From Thermoactinomyces vulgaris (GTDB lineage Bacteria > Bacillota > Bacilli > Thermoactinomycetales > Thermoactinomycetaceae): DNA of 64,000 nt. Below are positions 9,153 through 19,483 of the stretch, in pieces (the stretch's first letter is position 1; every line of letters begins with the position of its first letter). Below the pieces are notes generated by a model. It was given only the letters and a program-made list of their open reading frames with translations, was not told the DNA's origin and searched no databases. Both the position numbers and the translations under genes were made by a program. Where the stretch lies: the NCBI RefSeq assembly GCF_003688725.1, contig NZ_REFP01000009.1:248001-312000 (forward strand). The letters run 5' to 3'.

Positions 9153-10235
9153 ATGAGTAAGAAATGGTTAACCATGGCTTTGATTGCTTCATTGACGGCA
9201 ATGATGACTCCTCCACAAACAGTGTCAGCCGAGTCGCTCCGGGAAAAAATCGACAGCGTCCGTGAGGACAAACAAGGAATCCTGGAGAAACAGCAAAGTT
9301 TGAAACAGAAGATGGAAGAGTTTAAAAGCAAGATGGACGAAGCAGATCAAAAGATTGAGTCCATCCAGAAGGAAATCGAGCCCATTGAGCAAAAGCGGCA
9401 GGAAGCGGAAAAAGATTTGCAAGAGATCCGGAAAGATTTTGATGTTCGCATCAGCCGGATGTATTTGCACGGAGAAAATAACTACTTGGCCCAGTTGCTG
9501 GCTGCAGAGGATTTTAATGAGTTTTTGAACCGCTTTGAAATCATTCGCCTTCTCGTCAAAGGAGATTATAAAATCGTGGCCGAATACCAAAAAGCGGTCG
9601 ACGATCGCCAGAAAGCCATTGACGAAAAACAGGTGAAAATTGAGGAACAACAAAAGCTGATTGATCAAATTAACAAAGAATATCAAAAGTTGATGAAAGA
9701 ACTCGAAGCGTCCGATGCCAGCCTGCAGCAGCTGGAAAGCATTCTGGAGGAACATAAAGACGAATTGATTCAGATCAACCTGGCGGAATGGCGTTCGGGC
9801 AAGCTTCGTTTTGCATACACCGGTCCGCTCATTAAACCGACCACTGTCACAAAGACTTCCAGTTACGGATACCGTGTGCATCCCATCTTTGGAACGAAAA
9901 AACTTCACGCGGGAGTGGATTACGGAGGACCGATCGGCACTCCGATCAAGGCCGCAGCTGACGGTGTCGTGGTGTCCAGCCGTGCGTCTTCCGGATATGG
10001 TTGGTTGATCACCATTTATCACGGACATTATAAAGGCATGCCTTTCTTTACCCGGTATGCTCACAGTTACCCCAACCAAGTCAAAGTGCAACCCGGGGAA
10101 GAAGTAAAAGCCGGGCAGGTCATTTCAGCGATTGGAAATAACGGAAACTCAACGGGACCGCACTTGCACTTTGAAGTACGGATCGGACAAGGGGCCCAAC
10201 CGCCGTCTTATGACCCGGAACGGTATATGAACTAA
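9153..10235 (+). CDS. Coiled-coil M23 murein endopeptidase, paralog 3
   Basis: A third paralog of 360 residues: signal peptide (cleavage near SAES, about residue 27), coiled coil (about 28-215) and M23 domain (about 235-350). The catalytic set is complete: LHAGVD supplies His and Asp, and GPHLHFEVR supplies HxH. The ATG at 9153 follows GGGAGG with a rather long 11-nt spacing. A 230-bp gap with a terminator precedes it, so it probably has its own promoter, unlike paralogs 1 and 2. Its likely role is septal or lateral wall cleavage; whether FtsEX controls it is unknown. Confidence 0.9.
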   Translation: MSKKWLTMALIASLTAMMTPPQTVSAESLREKIDSVREDKQGILEKQQSLKQKMEEFKSKMDEADQKIESIQKEIEPIEQKRQEAEKDLQEIRKDFDVRISRMYLHGENNYLAQLLAAEDFNEFLNRFEIIRLLVKGDYKIVAEYQKAVDDRQKAIDEKQVKIEEQQKLIDQINKEYQKLMKELEASDASLQQLESILEEHKDELIQINLAEWRSGKLRFAYTGPLIKPTTVTKTSSYGYRVHPIFGTKKLHAGVDYGGPIGTPIKAAADGVVVSSRASSGYGWLITIYHGHYKGMPFFTRYAHSYPNQVKVQPGEEVKAGQVISAIGNNGNSTGPHLHFEVRIGQGAQPPSYDPERYMN

Positions 10236-10260
10236 AAATGTGATATAGTTAAAATAATAT

Positions 10261-10283
10261 CCCGGACGACTATTTTGTCCGGG
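10261..10283 (+). terminator. Hairpin after M23 paralog 3, possible weak terminator
   Basis: CCCGGAC (10261-10267) pairs with GTCCGGG (10277-10283). No T-run follows, so termination efficiency is doubtful. Confidence 0.4.
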
Positions 10284-10360
10284 GTTGTCATACATTAAAG
10301 AGTATAAAGGGCTGATCCGGATCGCCTGCAAGGGGATCCAAAGGTGGGTGTTTACTGACA

Positions 10361-11812
10361 ATGAATTTTAAAGGCAGGACCGTCGCGATCATTACGGTTG
10401 TGACAATGATTTTCAGCAGTTTGCTTACCGTGCTGGTTGTGGGTGACGGGGGGTTGATTGATCAACTGGAATCCGGAACCCTGTTTTCTTTTGACCGGTC
10501 TCAATCATTTGAAACACACGAGGGGAAATTAAAGCAAGCATATCAAACGATTACTTCTTCTTATTTACATAAAGTAAATGAAGAACAATTGATTGACGGG
10601 GCCATCAAAGGAATGATTGAATCCCTGGGGGATCCTTACTCCGCCTACATGAGTCCGAAAGAAGCAGCGCAATTTGAGGAAGATTTGCAGTCATCCTTTA
10701 CGGGAATCGGTGCCGAAGTGACATTGACCAACGGCCAAGTGACCATTATTGCGCCGATCAAGGATTCGCCTGCGGAAAAAGCCGGATTGCGTGCAGGTGA
10801 CCAAGTGTTAAAAGTCAACGGGCAAAGCTTGGAAGGAATGGACATTCAAGAGGCGGTCAGCAAAATCCGCGGTCCGAAGGGAAGCAAAGCCCAATTGCTC
10901 ATTTCCCGTCCCGGCGTCAGCGAACCGCTAAACATTACGGTGGTGCGGGATGAAATTTCGCTTCAAACCGTGGAAGCAACGATGTTGCCTGACAAAATCG
11001 GACGGATCACATTGACGCAGTTTTCGGAAAATACAGCAGAAGATTTTGCCAAAGAGCTGAAAAAACTGGAGGATCAGGGGATCAACGGGCTTGTCATTGA
11101 CGTCCGCGGAAACCCGGGTGGCCTTTTGCAGTCCGTATTGGAAATTTGTGACCAATTGGTGCCCGGCAAAAAACGCGTCTTGATGACGGAGGATAAGTCG
11201 GGAAGCCGCACGGAATATCATTCCAAACAGGAAACCAAAAAGCCTTATCCCATCACGGTTTTGATTGACAAAGGCAGTGCGAGTGCGTCTGAAATTCTCG
11301 CAGCCGCTTTAAAAGAATCCGGTGGATATCCGTTGGTCGGGGAAACCACCTTCGGAAAAGGAACGGTTCAGACCACCAAATCCTTTGATGACGGCAGCAA
11401 CTTGAAACTGACCATCGCCAAATGGTTGACGCCGGAAGGAAACTGGATTGACCAGCATGGCGGAACCAAAGGGATCAAACCGGATGTTCCCGTGAAGAAA
11501 CCCGCATATGCCAATGTGCTTCCTCCCCAGCCGGATGCACCGCTAAAAAAAGATGATAATTCAACCGAAGTCAAAAATATGCAGTTGATTTTGGATGCGC
11601 TGGGTTACCATCCGGGGCGCACGGACGGATATTTTGACGGTTCTACCGAACAGGCTGTCAAGTCCTTCCAAAAGAAAGAAGGAATTCCGGAGACAGGACA
11701 ACTGGATGAGGTATCCTCCGATAAATTGCGACAAGCATTTATCAACTTTTTGCGCGACCCGAAAAATGATGTGACATTGCAGGTGGCAGTGGAGCTCTTG
11801 AAGAAAAAATAA
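10361..11812 (+). CDS. ctpB: S41 carboxy-terminal processing protease, CtpB-like
   Basis: Membrane-anchored serine protease of 483 residues: N-terminal signal anchor (about 7-27), PDZ domain (about 95-180), S41 core with catalytic Ser in KGSASASE and Lys in FGKGTVQT, and a C-terminal peptidoglycan-binding domain (about 400-465, NMQLILDALGYHPG...). In B. subtilis the CtpB at this locus cleaves SpoIVFA and so triggers sigma-K activation during sporulation; the same role is likely. The ATG follows AAGGTGG with a 12-nt gap. A strong terminator ends the unit. Confidence 0.92.
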   Translation: MNFKGRTVAIITVVTMIFSSLLTVLVVGDGGLIDQLESGTLFSFDRSQSFETHEGKLKQAYQTITSSYLHKVNEEQLIDGAIKGMIESLGDPYSAYMSPKEAAQFEEDLQSSFTGIGAEVTLTNGQVTIIAPIKDSPAEKAGLRAGDQVLKVNGQSLEGMDIQEAVSKIRGPKGSKAQLLISRPGVSEPLNITVVRDEISLQTVEATMLPDKIGRITLTQFSENTAEDFAKELKKLEDQGINGLVIDVRGNPGGLLQSVLEICDQLVPGKKRVLMTEDKSGSRTEYHSKQETKKPYPITVLIDKGSASASEILAAALKESGGYPLVGETTFGKGTVQTTKSFDDGSNLKLTIAKWLTPEGNWIDQHGGTKGIKPDVPVKKPAYANVLPPQPDAPLKKDDNSTEVKNMQLILDALGYHPGRTDGYFDGSTEQAVKSFQKKEGIPETGQLDEVSSDKLRQAFINFLRDPKNDVTLQVAVELLKKK

Positions 11813-11834
11813 AGGATTTGTCCCGGAAATATAG

Positions 11835-11869
11835 AAAATACCCCAATGATTTCCATTGGGGTATTTTTT
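11835..11869 (+). terminator. Terminator of ctpB
   Basis: AAATACCCCAATG (11836-11848) pairs with CATTGGGGTATTT (11854-11866) and runs into six T. The hairpin overlaps possible upstream ATG codons of the next gene, which argues for that gene's downstream start. Confidence 0.92.
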
Positions 11870-11890
11870 ATGATATGGAGGAAGGACAAA

Positions 11891-13009
11891 TTGTGGTCTG
11901 TTTGGGAAGATCCGCTTTCTTTTTTGACCAAGTGGTTTTCAACGTTCATTCACCCGGCTTTTTGGCTGGGAACAGGGATGATTGTGGTATATGTGTGGGT
12001 GCGCAGGCGATATGAACTCAAAACGTTTCACAGTGTTTTGGAACCCAAGTGGGCTTTGTTGCTTCGGACAACTTGCTGGTCGTTGATTGTCGGTTTGGCC
12101 GGTTCCCTGTGTTTGTCCGGGGGCCGGTGGGAGATTCAACCCGGAGACTGGTTCATGGTTTGGAGCCTGACGCTCCTTTTGTCCGTCTTTGGACTGCGTT
12201 TTGCTTGTCTTGCTTATTCTGCCGGCATGTTATGCCTGGTTCACTATTGCGTGACGGAAACAACGTGGCTGGATCCTTTCCCGGTCCCCGAAATGGTGTA
12301 TGCTTTCCCTGCCCGGGACTGGTTATGGCTGATTGCCGCCAGCCATTGGTTGGAATGGGCTTTGATCCGCTTGGATGGGGAAAACGGAGCTTATCCGGTC
12401 CAAGTCAATCAGGTGAGTGGTTTCATGCTGAAAAAAGGCTGGCCGGTTCCTTTGCTGTTGAGCGGTCCAAATGGTTGGATTCCGCTTCCGGTTTTTTTGA
12501 GTTTTGCGCGGATGAATCTGTCGGGAATGTTGAAAAAACAAAAAAGGCAGACATCCACCTTTACTTTTTTGTATGCCGTGATTTTAAGTTTGGGGCTGGC
12601 CTTTTTGGAAGGATGGGAGTCCGGCGGGTGGATCATGGCAGTTTTGGCGGTGCTGGGGCATGAAGGGATCTATCTTGGAACCAAGTGGATGGAAAAACGT
12701 TCAACGCCGTATTTTGTTTCCAACCATCAAGGTGTGAAGGTTCTGGCTGTGATTCCGGATTCCCCGGCAGAAGCGATGGGATTGAGAACTGGCGATGTTA
12801 TTCAGCGCTGTAACGGACGGCCCGTCCGGAGCATGGAGGAGCTGACCCGGGTGGCGGAAACAGCGACCCATTGCAAGCTGGCAGTGTTGGATGAACATCA
12901 GAACCTGCACATCACCCAAAAAACTTTATTTGAGGATGATCCGGCTGATTTGGGAGTGATTCCCGCCCTTCCGGCGGACGAAAAAACCCGCGTCCGGTCC
13001 ACGTCCTGA
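11891..13009 (+). CDS. minJ: MinJ-like polytopic membrane protein with PDZ domain
   Basis: By position and architecture this is the counterpart of B. subtilis MinJ (YvjD), which bridges DivIVA and MinD at poles and septa. The 372-residue product has about eight hydrophobic segments (about residues 20-260) and a C-terminal PDZ domain ([22 protein letters not shown]). Sequence similarity to MinJ cannot be scored here. I chose the TTG at 11891: GGAGGAAGG at 11877-11885 is ideally spaced, while ATG codons at 11846 and 11870 fall in or beside the ctpB terminator. Confidence 0.75.
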   Translation: MWSVWEDPLSFLTKWFSTFIHPAFWLGTGMIVVYVWVRRRYELKTFHSVLEPKWALLLRTTCWSLIVGLAGSLCLSGGRWEIQPGDWFMVWSLTLLLSVFGLRFACLAYSAGMLCLVHYCVTETTWLDPFPVPEMVYAFPARDWLWLIAASHWLEWALIRLDGENGAYPVQVNQVSGFMLKKGWPVPLLLSGPNGWIPLPVFLSFARMNLSGMLKKQKRQTSTFTFLYAVILSLGLAFLEGWESGGWIMAVLAVLGHEGIYLGTKWMEKRSTPYFVSNHQGVKVLAVIPDSPAEAMGLRTGDVIQRCNGRPVRSMEELTRVAETATHCKLAVLDEHQNLHITQKTLFEDDPADLGVIPALPADEKTRVRSTS

Positions 13010-13056
13010 CTTGGGCCGCAATTTAGAGATTCAGGCGCCCGTCGGGTGTCAGCCAA

Positions 13057-13086
13057 AAGCCTTTCCGGTCTGGAAAGGCTTTTTTT
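13057..13086 (+). terminator. Terminator between minJ and uvrB
   Basis: AAGCCTTTCC (13057-13066) pairs with GGAAAGGCTT (13072-13081), followed by T-run. Confidence 0.92.
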
Positions 13087-13092
13087 GGATTC

Positions 13093-13106
13093 GGAACGAA
13101 TGTTCT
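13093..13106 (+). promoter_or_regulatory. LexA (SOS) box of uvrB
   Basis: The palindrome GAACGAATGTTC (13094-13105) fits the Gram-positive LexA consensus GAACNNNNGTTC perfectly. It overlaps the -35 region of the uvrB promoter, so LexA binding would exclude RNA polymerase until DNA damage. Confidence 0.9.
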
Positions 13107-13132
13107 TATAGGTCGTGTCCGTATGTTATAAT
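13103..13132 (+). promoter_or_regulatory. uvrB promoter with extended -10
   Basis: The -10 is TATAAT at 13127-13132 with TG at 13124-13125 (extended -10). The -35, TTCTTA at 13103-13108, is weak and overlaps the LexA box. Confidence 0.75.
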
Positions 13133-13160
13133 ACTTTCATGTGGAAATGAGGTGAGTCGG

Positions 13161-15140
13161 ATGGGAAAACAATTCCAACTGGTGTCGGATTTTGAGCCGC
13201 GTGGGGATCAACCGCAGGCGATTGAGAAACTGGTCCGCCAAATTCAGGCGGGCAACAAGTACCAAACCCTTTTGGGAGCCACGGGGACGGGGAAAACGTT
13301 TACCATGGCCCAAACGATTGCCCGGGTCAACAAACCCACGCTGGTGATTGCGCACAACAAGACGTTGGCGGCGCAGTTGTGCGGGGAGTTGAAGGAATTC
13401 TTCCCCCATAATGCCGTCGAATATTTTGTCAGTTATTATGATTATTATCAACCTGAAGCTTATATTCCGGCAACGGATACTTATATAGAAAAAGATGCGT
13501 CCATCAATGATGAAATTGACAAGTTGCGCCACTCGGCAACCAGCGCTCTGTTTGAGCGGGAAGATGTGATTATTGTTTCGAGTGTTTCTTGTATTTACGG
13601 CTTGGGTTCACCGACGGAATACCGGGATCTGGTTCTTTCCTTGCGAGTGGGAATGGAAAGGGACCGGAACGAAGTGTTGCGTAAGTTGGTGGATATCCAA
13701 TATGAACGAAACGATATCAATTTTGTGCGCGGAACGTTCCGGGTGCGGGGCGATGTGGTGGAGATTTTCCCTGCTTCCCGGAGTGAACAAGCGGTCCGGG
13801 TGGAGTTTTTTGGGGATGAGATTGACCGGATTCGCGAAATTGATGTCGTGACGGGAGAAATTATCGGGGAAAGGGAACATGTTGCCATCTTCCCGGCTTC
13901 TCACTATGTCACCCGTTCCGATGTGATGGAAAGGGCTTTGAAAGGGATTGAACAGGAGCTGGATGAACGGCTCAAGGAACTGAGGGAACAAGGCAAACTG
14001 CTGGAAGCACAACGCTTGGAGCAAAGGACGAGATATGATTTGGAAATGATGCGGGAAGTCGGATTTTGTTCCGGGATCGAGAACTATTCCCGCCACCTGG
14101 TCGGCAAAAAGCCGGGAGAACCGCCTTACACCTTGTTGGACTTTTTCCCGAAAGACTTCTTGATCATAGTGGATGAGTCCCATGTCACCATTCCGCAAAT
14201 TCACGGGATGTACAACGGGGATCAGGCGCGAAAGGAGATGTTGGTGGAGCACGGTTTCCGGCTTCCGTCGGCCAAAGACAACCGGCCGCTCAGATTTAGC
14301 GAGTTTGAAGAAAAGATTAATCAGATCTTATTTGTTTCCGCGACACCGGGTCCGTATGAATTGGAGAAATCGCCGGAAGTGGTGGAACAGATTATCCGCC
14401 CGACAGGGTTGTTGGATCCGAAAATCCATATCCATCCGATCAAGGGGCAAATTGACCACCTGATCGGGCTGATTCATGACCGCATTGAACAGGATGAACG
14501 CGTGCTGGTGACGACCCTGACGAAAAAAATGGCGGAGGATTTGACGGATTATCTGAAAGAAATGGGGATCAAAGTCCGCTATTTGCATTCGGATATCAAA
14601 ACCATTGAACGGATGAAAATCTTACGCGATCTGCGTCTGGGTGAATTTGACGTGTTGATTGGGATTAACCTGTTAAGGGAAGGATTGGATTTACCGGAAG
14701 TTTCCCTGGTGGCGATTTTGGATGCCGACAAAGAAGGATTTTTGCGTTCGGAGCGTTCTTTGATCCAAACCATCGGACGGGCTGCGCGGAATGCCCACGG
14801 AGAAGTGGTGATGTATGCGGACAAGATCACCGACTCCATGAAAAAAGCGATCGATGAAACAGAGCGCCGTCGGCAAATTCAAGCGGCCTACAATAAAAAA
14901 CACGGAATTGTCCCCCAAACGATTCAAAAAGACGTGCGTGAAGTGATTGAGGCGACCAAAGTGGCGGAACAAACCGCTGAATATGTGACAGGAAAACAAA
15001 CGAAGAAAATGAGCAAGTCTGAACGGAACAAGTTGATCCGCGACCTGGAAAAAGAAATGAAAGAAGCCGCCAAAGAGTTGAATTTTGAACGTGCTGCCGA
15101 ATTGCGGGATTTGATTATCGAATTGAAAGCGGAGGTTTAA
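13161..15140 (+). CDS. uvrB: Excinuclease ABC subunit B
   Basis: Damage-verifying helicase-like subunit of nucleotide excision repair. The 659-residue protein has Walker A GATGTGKT near residue 39, the beta-hairpin region [10 protein letters not shown], helicase motifs DESH and GRAARN, and the C-terminal UVR domain ([16 protein letters not shown]) that contacts UvrC. The ATG at 13161 follows AGGTGAG. It is preceded by an SOS box and followed 3 bp later by uvrA, forming an SOS-inducible operon. Confidence 0.98.
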   Translation: MGKQFQLVSDFEPRGDQPQAIEKLVRQIQAGNKYQTLLGATGTGKTFTMAQTIARVNKPTLVIAHNKTLAAQLCGELKEFFPHNAVEYFVSYYDYYQPEAYIPATDTYIEKDASINDEIDKLRHSATSALFEREDVIIVSSVSCIYGLGSPTEYRDLVLSLRVGMERDRNEVLRKLVDIQYERNDINFVRGTFRVRGDVVEIFPASRSEQAVRVEFFGDEIDRIREIDVVTGEIIGEREHVAIFPASHYVTRSDVMERALKGIEQELDERLKELREQGKLLEAQRLEQRTRYDLEMMREVGFCSGIENYSRHLVGKKPGEPPYTLLDFFPKDFLIIVDESHVTIPQIHGMYNGDQARKEMLVEHGFRLPSAKDNRPLRFSEFEEKINQILFVSATPGPYELEKSPEVVEQIIRPTGLLDPKIHIHPIKGQIDHLIGLIHDRIEQDERVLVTTLTKKMAEDLTDYLKEMGIKVRYLHSDIKTIERMKILRDLRLGEFDVLIGINLLREGLDLPEVSLVAILDADKEGFLRSERSLIQTIGRAARNAHGEVVMYADKITDSMKKAIDETERRRQIQAAYNKKHGIVPQTIQKDVREVIEATKVAEQTAEYVTGKQTKKMSKSERNKLIRDLEKEMKEAAKELNFERAAELRDLIIELKAEV

Positions 15141-15143
15141 GAC

Positions 15144-18023
15144 ATGTCGCAAGAAAAGATTGTCGTTCGCGGTGCACGGGTGCATAATCTGAAAAACATT
15201 GATGTGACGATTCCGCGTGATCAGTTTGTTGTCATCACGGGGTTGAGCGGTTCCGGAAAGTCCTCACTTGCGTTTGACACCATTTATGCCGAAGGGCAAC
15301 GTCGTTATGTCGAATCGCTTTCGGCTTATGCCCGCCAGTTTTTGGGGCAAATGGACAAGCCGGATGTCGATGGGATTGACGGGTTGTCCCCGGCGATCTC
15401 CATCGACCAGAAAACGACGAGCCGCAATCCCCGTTCCACGGTCGGAACCGTGACCGAGATTTACGATTACCTGCGCTTGCTCTATGCGCGGGTGGGACAT
15501 GCTTATTGTCCGGTGCATGGAATCGAGATTAAATCGCAAACCGTTCAGCAAATGGTGGACCGGATCATGGAATTGCCGGAGCGTTCCCGGATTCAGGTTT
15601 TGGCACCGGTCGTCAAAGGGCGAAAAGGGGAGCATGTCAAGCTTTTAAAAGATATCAGCCGCCAAGGGTATGTGCGTGTCCGGATTGACGGGGAACTCCG
15701 GGATTTGTCCGAAGAGATCAAACTGGAGAAAAACAAAAAGCATACCATCGAAGTGGTGGTGGACCGGATCATCGTCAAACCGGGCGTGAACACGCGGCTT
15801 ACGGATTCCGTCGAGACCGCTCTGGCAATCAGTGACGGTGAAGTGTTGGTGGATGTGATCGGCGGGGACGAGTTGTTGTTCAGTTCCAAGCTGGCTTGTC
15901 CGGAGTGCGGCTTCAGCATTGAGGAATTGTCTCCGCGCATGTTCTCTTTTAACAGCCCGTACGGCGCTTGTCCGGCTTGTGACGGACTGGGAAACCGGTT
16001 GGTGATCGACCCGCAGCTGGTGATTCCCGATCCGTCCCTTTCCCTGAATGAAGGAGCGATTGAACCCTGGTCTTCTTCCAACGGCAATCATTATTACGAG
16101 CAACTGTTGAAAGCCGCTTGCGACCATTTCCAAATTGACATGGATAAGCCGTTTCAGGATTTAAGCCAAAAGGAAAAGGATATTCTCCTTTACGGTTCCG
16201 ATGAACGGTTTCCTTTCAGATATGTGAGAAACAGCGGTTTTGAACGGGAAGCCATGGCCCGGTTTGACGGGGTGGTGGGACATTTGAACCGCCGTTTTAA
16301 AGAAACCGGTTCCGACATGGTGCGCGAGTATTTGGAAACGTATATGACAACCAAGTCTTGCCCTTCCTGCAAGGGGGCCCGCCTGAAAAAAGAGATTCTT
16401 CATATCTACGTCGGCGGAAAAAACATCGATGAGGTCACTCGTCTTTCGATCAAAGAGGCACTGGAATTTTTCCAAAACCTGTCTTTGTCGGACAAGGAAA
16501 ACCAAATCGCTTATCAAGTGTTAAAAGAAATTAAAAGCCGGCTCGGTTTTTTGGTCAATGTGGGACTCGGTTATCTGAGTTTGTCCCGCGCGGCCGGGAC
16601 GTTGTCGGGAGGAGAAGCGCAACGGATTCGCCTGGCGACCCAGATCGGTTCCAAATTGATGGGGGTTTTGTATATTCTGGATGAGCCGAGCATCGGCCTC
16701 CATCAGAGAGATAACAACCGCTTGATTGCCACCCTCAAGGAGATGAGGGATTTGGGGAATACCCTGATTGTGGTGGAGCATGATGAAGACACGATGTTGG
16801 CTTGCGATTACATCATCGATATCGGTCCCGGTGCCGGAGCCCACGGGGGAAAAGTGGTTGCTGCCGGCACGCCGCAGGAATTGATGGAAAATGAAAAATC
16901 GTTGACAGGGGAATACTTAAGCGGCCGCCGTTTCATTCCCGTGCCACAGAAGCGGAGAGAGCCGAACGGCAAATGGATCAAAGTGTCGGGAGCACGGGAA
17001 AATAACTTGAAAAATATCGATGTTGCCTTTCCTCTCGGCGTATTCACCTGTGTGACGGGCGTTTCCGGTTCGGGAAAAAGTACACTGGTTAATGAAATTT
17101 TGTTAAAAGGTTTGGCGCGCCGGTTGGGCAAAGCCAAAACGGTGCCCGGCAAGCACAAAAAAATCGAAGGCGCCGAACATTTAAATAAAATCATTAACAT
17201 CGACCAATCTCCGATCGGGAGAACACCGCGTTCCAATCCTGCAACGTACACCGGGGTGTTTGATGATATCCGCGAAGTGTTTGCATCCACGCCGGAAGCC
17301 AAGGTGAGAGGCTACAAGAAAGGGCGTTTCAGTTTCAATGTCAAAGGCGGACGGTGCGAGGCCTGCCGCGGGGACGGTATTATTAAAATTGAAATGCATT
17401 TTCTGCCGGATGTTTATGTACCGTGTGAACAATGCAAAGGGAAACGGTATAACCGGGAAACCTTGGAAGTGAAATACAAAGGAAAAAGCATTTCGGATGT
17501 CTTGGAAATGACGGTGGAGGAATCCTTGGATTTCTTTGCGAATATTCCCCGGATCCAACGGAAATTGCAAACCCTTTATGACGTGGGGCTGGGGTATATC
17601 AAACTGGGACAGCCGGCCACGCAATTGTCCGGGGGGGAAGCCCAACGGGTGAAATTGGCTTCGGAGTTGTATAAACGGAGTCAAGGGCGGACGTTATATG
17701 TGCTGGATGAACCCACCACCGGTCTTCACATCGATGATATCGCGCGGTTGCTCAAAGTGTTGGAGCGGCTGGTGGAAAACGGGGACACGGTGGTCGTCAT
17801 TGAGCATAATCTGGATGTGATTAAAACAGCGGACTATCTGATTGACCTGGGACCGGAAGGCGGAAGCGGCGGGGGAACGATCGTTGCCAAAGGAACACCG
17901 GAAGAAGTGGCCAAGAGCAAAGGATCTTATACCGGACAATTCCTGGCGCCGATTTTGGAAAGAGACAAAAAACGCATGGAAACCCTGCTGGCAAAACGGG
18001 AAGAGACCGCAACCCCAAAGTAA
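15144..18023 (+). CDS. uvrA: Excinuclease ABC subunit A
   Basis: Damage-sensing ATPase of excision repair, 959 residues, with two ABC modules. Module 1 has Walker [10 protein letters not shown] near residue 33 and signature LSGGEAQRI; module 2 has GVSGSGKST and [12 protein letters not shown]. Two zinc-binding cysteine clusters are visible: CPECGF...CPACDG near residues 253-283, and CEACRGDG...CEQCKG near 745-770. The ATG at 15144 follows GGAGG inside the end of uvrB. Confidence 0.98.
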   Translation: MSQEKIVVRGARVHNLKNIDVTIPRDQFVVITGLSGSGKSSLAFDTIYAEGQRRYVESLSAYARQFLGQMDKPDVDGIDGLSPAISIDQKTTSRNPRSTVGTVTEIYDYLRLLYARVGHAYCPVHGIEIKSQTVQQMVDRIMELPERSRIQVLAPVVKGRKGEHVKLLKDISRQGYVRVRIDGELRDLSEEIKLEKNKKHTIEVVVDRIIVKPGVNTRLTDSVETALAISDGEVLVDVIGGDELLFSSKLACPECGFSIEELSPRMFSFNSPYGACPACDGLGNRLVIDPQLVIPDPSLSLNEGAIEPWSSSNGNHYYEQLLKAACDHFQIDMDKPFQDLSQKEKDILLYGSDERFPFRYVRNSGFEREAMARFDGVVGHLNRRFKETGSDMVREYLETYMTTKSCPSCKGARLKKEILHIYVGGKNIDEVTRLSIKEALEFFQNLSLSDKENQIAYQVLKEIKSRLGFLVNVGLGYLSLSRAAGTLSGGEAQRIRLATQIGSKLMGVLYILDEPSIGLHQRDNNRLIATLKEMRDLGNTLIVVEHDEDTMLACDYIIDIGPGAGAHGGKVVAAGTPQELMENEKSLTGEYLSGRRFIPVPQKRREPNGKWIKVSGARENNLKNIDVAFPLGVFTCVTGVSGSGKSTLVNEILLKGLARRLGKAKTVPGKHKKIEGAEHLNKIINIDQSPIGRTPRSNPATYTGVFDDIREVFASTPEAKVRGYKKGRFSFNVKGGRCEACRGDGIIKIEMHFLPDVYVPCEQCKGKRYNRETLEVKYKGKSISDVLEMTVEESLDFFANIPRIQRKLQTLYDVGLGYIKLGQPATQLSGGEAQRVKLASELYKRSQGRTLYVLDEPTTGLHIDDIARLLKVLERLVENGDTVVVIEHNLDVIKTADYLIDLGPEGGSGGGTIVAKGTPEEVAKSKGSYTGQFLAPILERDKKRMETLLAKREETATPK

Positions 18024-18027
18024 GGAA

Positions 18028-18058
18028 TCAATAATTGCACGGAATTGCGGACAAACTG
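18028..18058 (+). promoter_or_regulatory. Possible sigma-G promoter of the spore protein gene
   Basis: TCAATA (18028-18033), 18 bp and CAAACTG (18052-18058) match the forespore sigma-G consensus TGAATA / CATACTA at 5 of 6 and 5 of 7 positions. The distance to the gene is suitable. The assignment rests mainly on the gene being a spore protein. Confidence 0.4.
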
Positions 18059-18106
18059 AATAATGCAAGACGTTCATCACCACCTTACGACAAAGGAGTG
18101 ATTCGA

Positions 18107-18316
18107 ATGGCTAGAAGAAACAGGCTTGTTGTTCCGGGTGCCAGAGAATCATTGGAACAGATGAAGAATGAAATCGCTCAAGAATTCGGAGTCGAGTTGG
18201 GGGCTGACACCACAGCCCGTGCCAATGGGTCAGTAGGTGGAGAGATGACAAAACGTCTTGTGGCGCTGGGCTCGCAAGTCATGGAGCAACAGCGAAAAGG
18301 AAAAGCAGGGGAATGA
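18107..18316 (+). CDS. Alpha/beta-type small acid-soluble spore protein
   Basis: DNA-coating protein of dormant spores, 69 residues, protecting DNA from UV and heat and degraded by GPR at germination. It contains the GPR recognition region [13 protein letters not shown] and the second family signature [12 protein letters not shown]. The ATG at 18107 follows AAAGGAG at 18092-18098. The terminator hairpin begins inside the last codons. This gene identifies the organism as an endospore former. Confidence 0.95.
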   Translation: MARRNRLVVPGARESLEQMKNEIAQEFGVELGADTTARANGSVGGEMTKRLVALGSQVMEQQRKGKAGE

Positions 18317-18332
18317 TTTCCCCTGCTTTTTT
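18301..18332 (+). terminator. Terminator overlapping the spore protein stop codon
   Basis: AAAAGCAGGGGAA (18301-18313) pairs with TTCCCCTGCTTTT (18318-18330); the stop codon is in the loop. The A-run on its left side could let it also serve the convergent minus-strand gene. Confidence 0.9.
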
Positions 18333-18335
18333 ATG

Positions 18336-18566
18336 TCAACACCATCCCAAATCGCAATCGCTCACATACGAGTCAGGCGAAGGTTGGGATGGTGGGATGA
18401 GTGAAGAATGGATGTCTCCGTTTTTGAACTGATAGCCTTCTTCCAAATGAGGCAGCTTTTCGTCCAACGGAATATGGCCGATTTTTTTTCCAAGATGATA
18501 TAAGACCACTTTACCATTTTCGATTTTTCCTACAACTTCGGATGTGATTTTTTGTTGGCAATCCAT
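18336..18566 (-). CDS. Small uncharacterised protein
   Basis: A 76-residue product that I cannot assign. It is soluble, with a beta-rich N-terminal half (VVGKIENGKVVLYHLGKKIG), a Pro/Ser-rich segment and two C-terminal cysteines (DCDLGWC). The ATG at 18566 is preceded on the minus strand by AAGGAGGGGG about 9 nt away, strong support for translation. It converges on the spore protein gene and can share its terminator. The 294-bp gap to the right (18567-18860) holds A+T-rich sequence that probably carries both divergent promoters; I see no other gene there. Confidence 0.65.
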   Translation of the reverse strand: MDCQQKITSEVVGKIENGKVVLYHLGKKIGHIPLDEKLPHLEEGYQFKNGDIHSSLIPPSQPSPDSYVSDCDLGWC

Positions 18567-18860
18567 TTAGTCCATCCCCCTCCTTGCTGAAGAACCTAAA
18601 GATAAGTATACCCGTGGCATGATCCCTGAATGCAGGAAAGGGCTGATTCATTGTATTTTTACAATAGCACGGCTATATATTAAAGTCAATATCAATTTAT
18701 AATAATTATAAAATGAGATTGATTATTAGTCAATTGAAGGGATCAAAGAGTGTGTTCGGTTTCATGATTCTATTCATTCATGAATACAGTGTATTAAAGA
18801 TTGGAAAGAAATCATGATACAATAGGAAAAGAAGACCGGTTTGAAAAGAGGAGGAGAGAG

Positions 18861-19271
18861 ATGTATTCATATGTCGTGGATGTGAAAGGCGCTTCGACGG
18901 AACAGGTGCTGAAGCGTTTGGAGGAAAAAATCGCCGAACATAAATTCCGATTATTATGGAAGTATGATATTTCCACAAAATTGTTTGAACAAGGAATCCG
19001 GTTCAATCAGCCTTATTACATTCTTGAGTTGTCTCACGCCGACTTGACGAAACAGCTGTTAACCGAACATCCCGACTGTGGATTTTTGCTTCCGGCCAAA
19101 TGCATGGTTTATTGGGATCAAGAAAAAAATACCGTACGTCTCGGTGTTCTACGTCTGAGTGAACTTGCCAAGGAAGTGGAAAGTGAACGGGTGAAACGGA
19201 TTGCCGGGCAACTGGAGAAAAGACTGGTCGAAATGGTGAACCAATGCACGGGAGAAGAAATGGCATCCTGA
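18861..19271 (+). CDS. DUF302 domain protein
   Basis: A 136-residue protein spanned by a DUF302-like fold. The family core is recognisable in the PYYILELSHADLTKQLL and CGFLLPAKCMVY segments. DUF302 proteins are small alpha/beta domains of unknown biochemical role. I chose the ATG at 18861 because GAGGAGGAGAG precedes it; an in-frame ATG at 18801 has none. It appears monocistronic. Confidence 0.75.
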   Translation: MYSYVVDVKGASTEQVLKRLEEKIAEHKFRLLWKYDISTKLFEQGIRFNQPYYILELSHADLTKQLLTEHPDCGFLLPAKCMVYWDQEKNTVRLGVLRLSELAKEVESERVKRIAGQLEKRLVEMVNQCTGEEMAS

Positions 19272-19416
19272 AGTTTGTGTGATACAGGAAAGCGGGACGC
19301 CGGCTTTTCCGGACGGCTTGATCCGTTTGCAAAAAAAGACAGCCATGGCGGTTGAATGGATTCCATAACTTTTGCTCCTTCTCATCCGGGACAGAGGGGG
19401 ATTCAAGAAAAAGGTT

Positions 19417-19452
19417 GATTGTTCACAAAGCATTTTATATCTTTGAACAATC
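19417..19452. repeat. Inverted repeat upstream of the YvlD-like gene
   Basis: GATTGTTCACAAAG (19417-19430) and CTTTGAACAATC (19441-19452) form a near-perfect dyad (12 pairs, one bulged base, 10-bp AT-rich centre). No T-run follows on the plus strand. It could be an operator or a terminator of the DUF302 gene. Confidence 0.5.
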
Positions 19453-19483
19453 GGGTATGAATTAAGTAAGGAGGAGAATGTTT

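Noticed and set aside
18616-18640. Possible sigma-54 promoter (TGGCA ... TGC)
   Set aside because: GG and GC are 14 rather than 10 bp apart, so the -24/-12 geometry fails.
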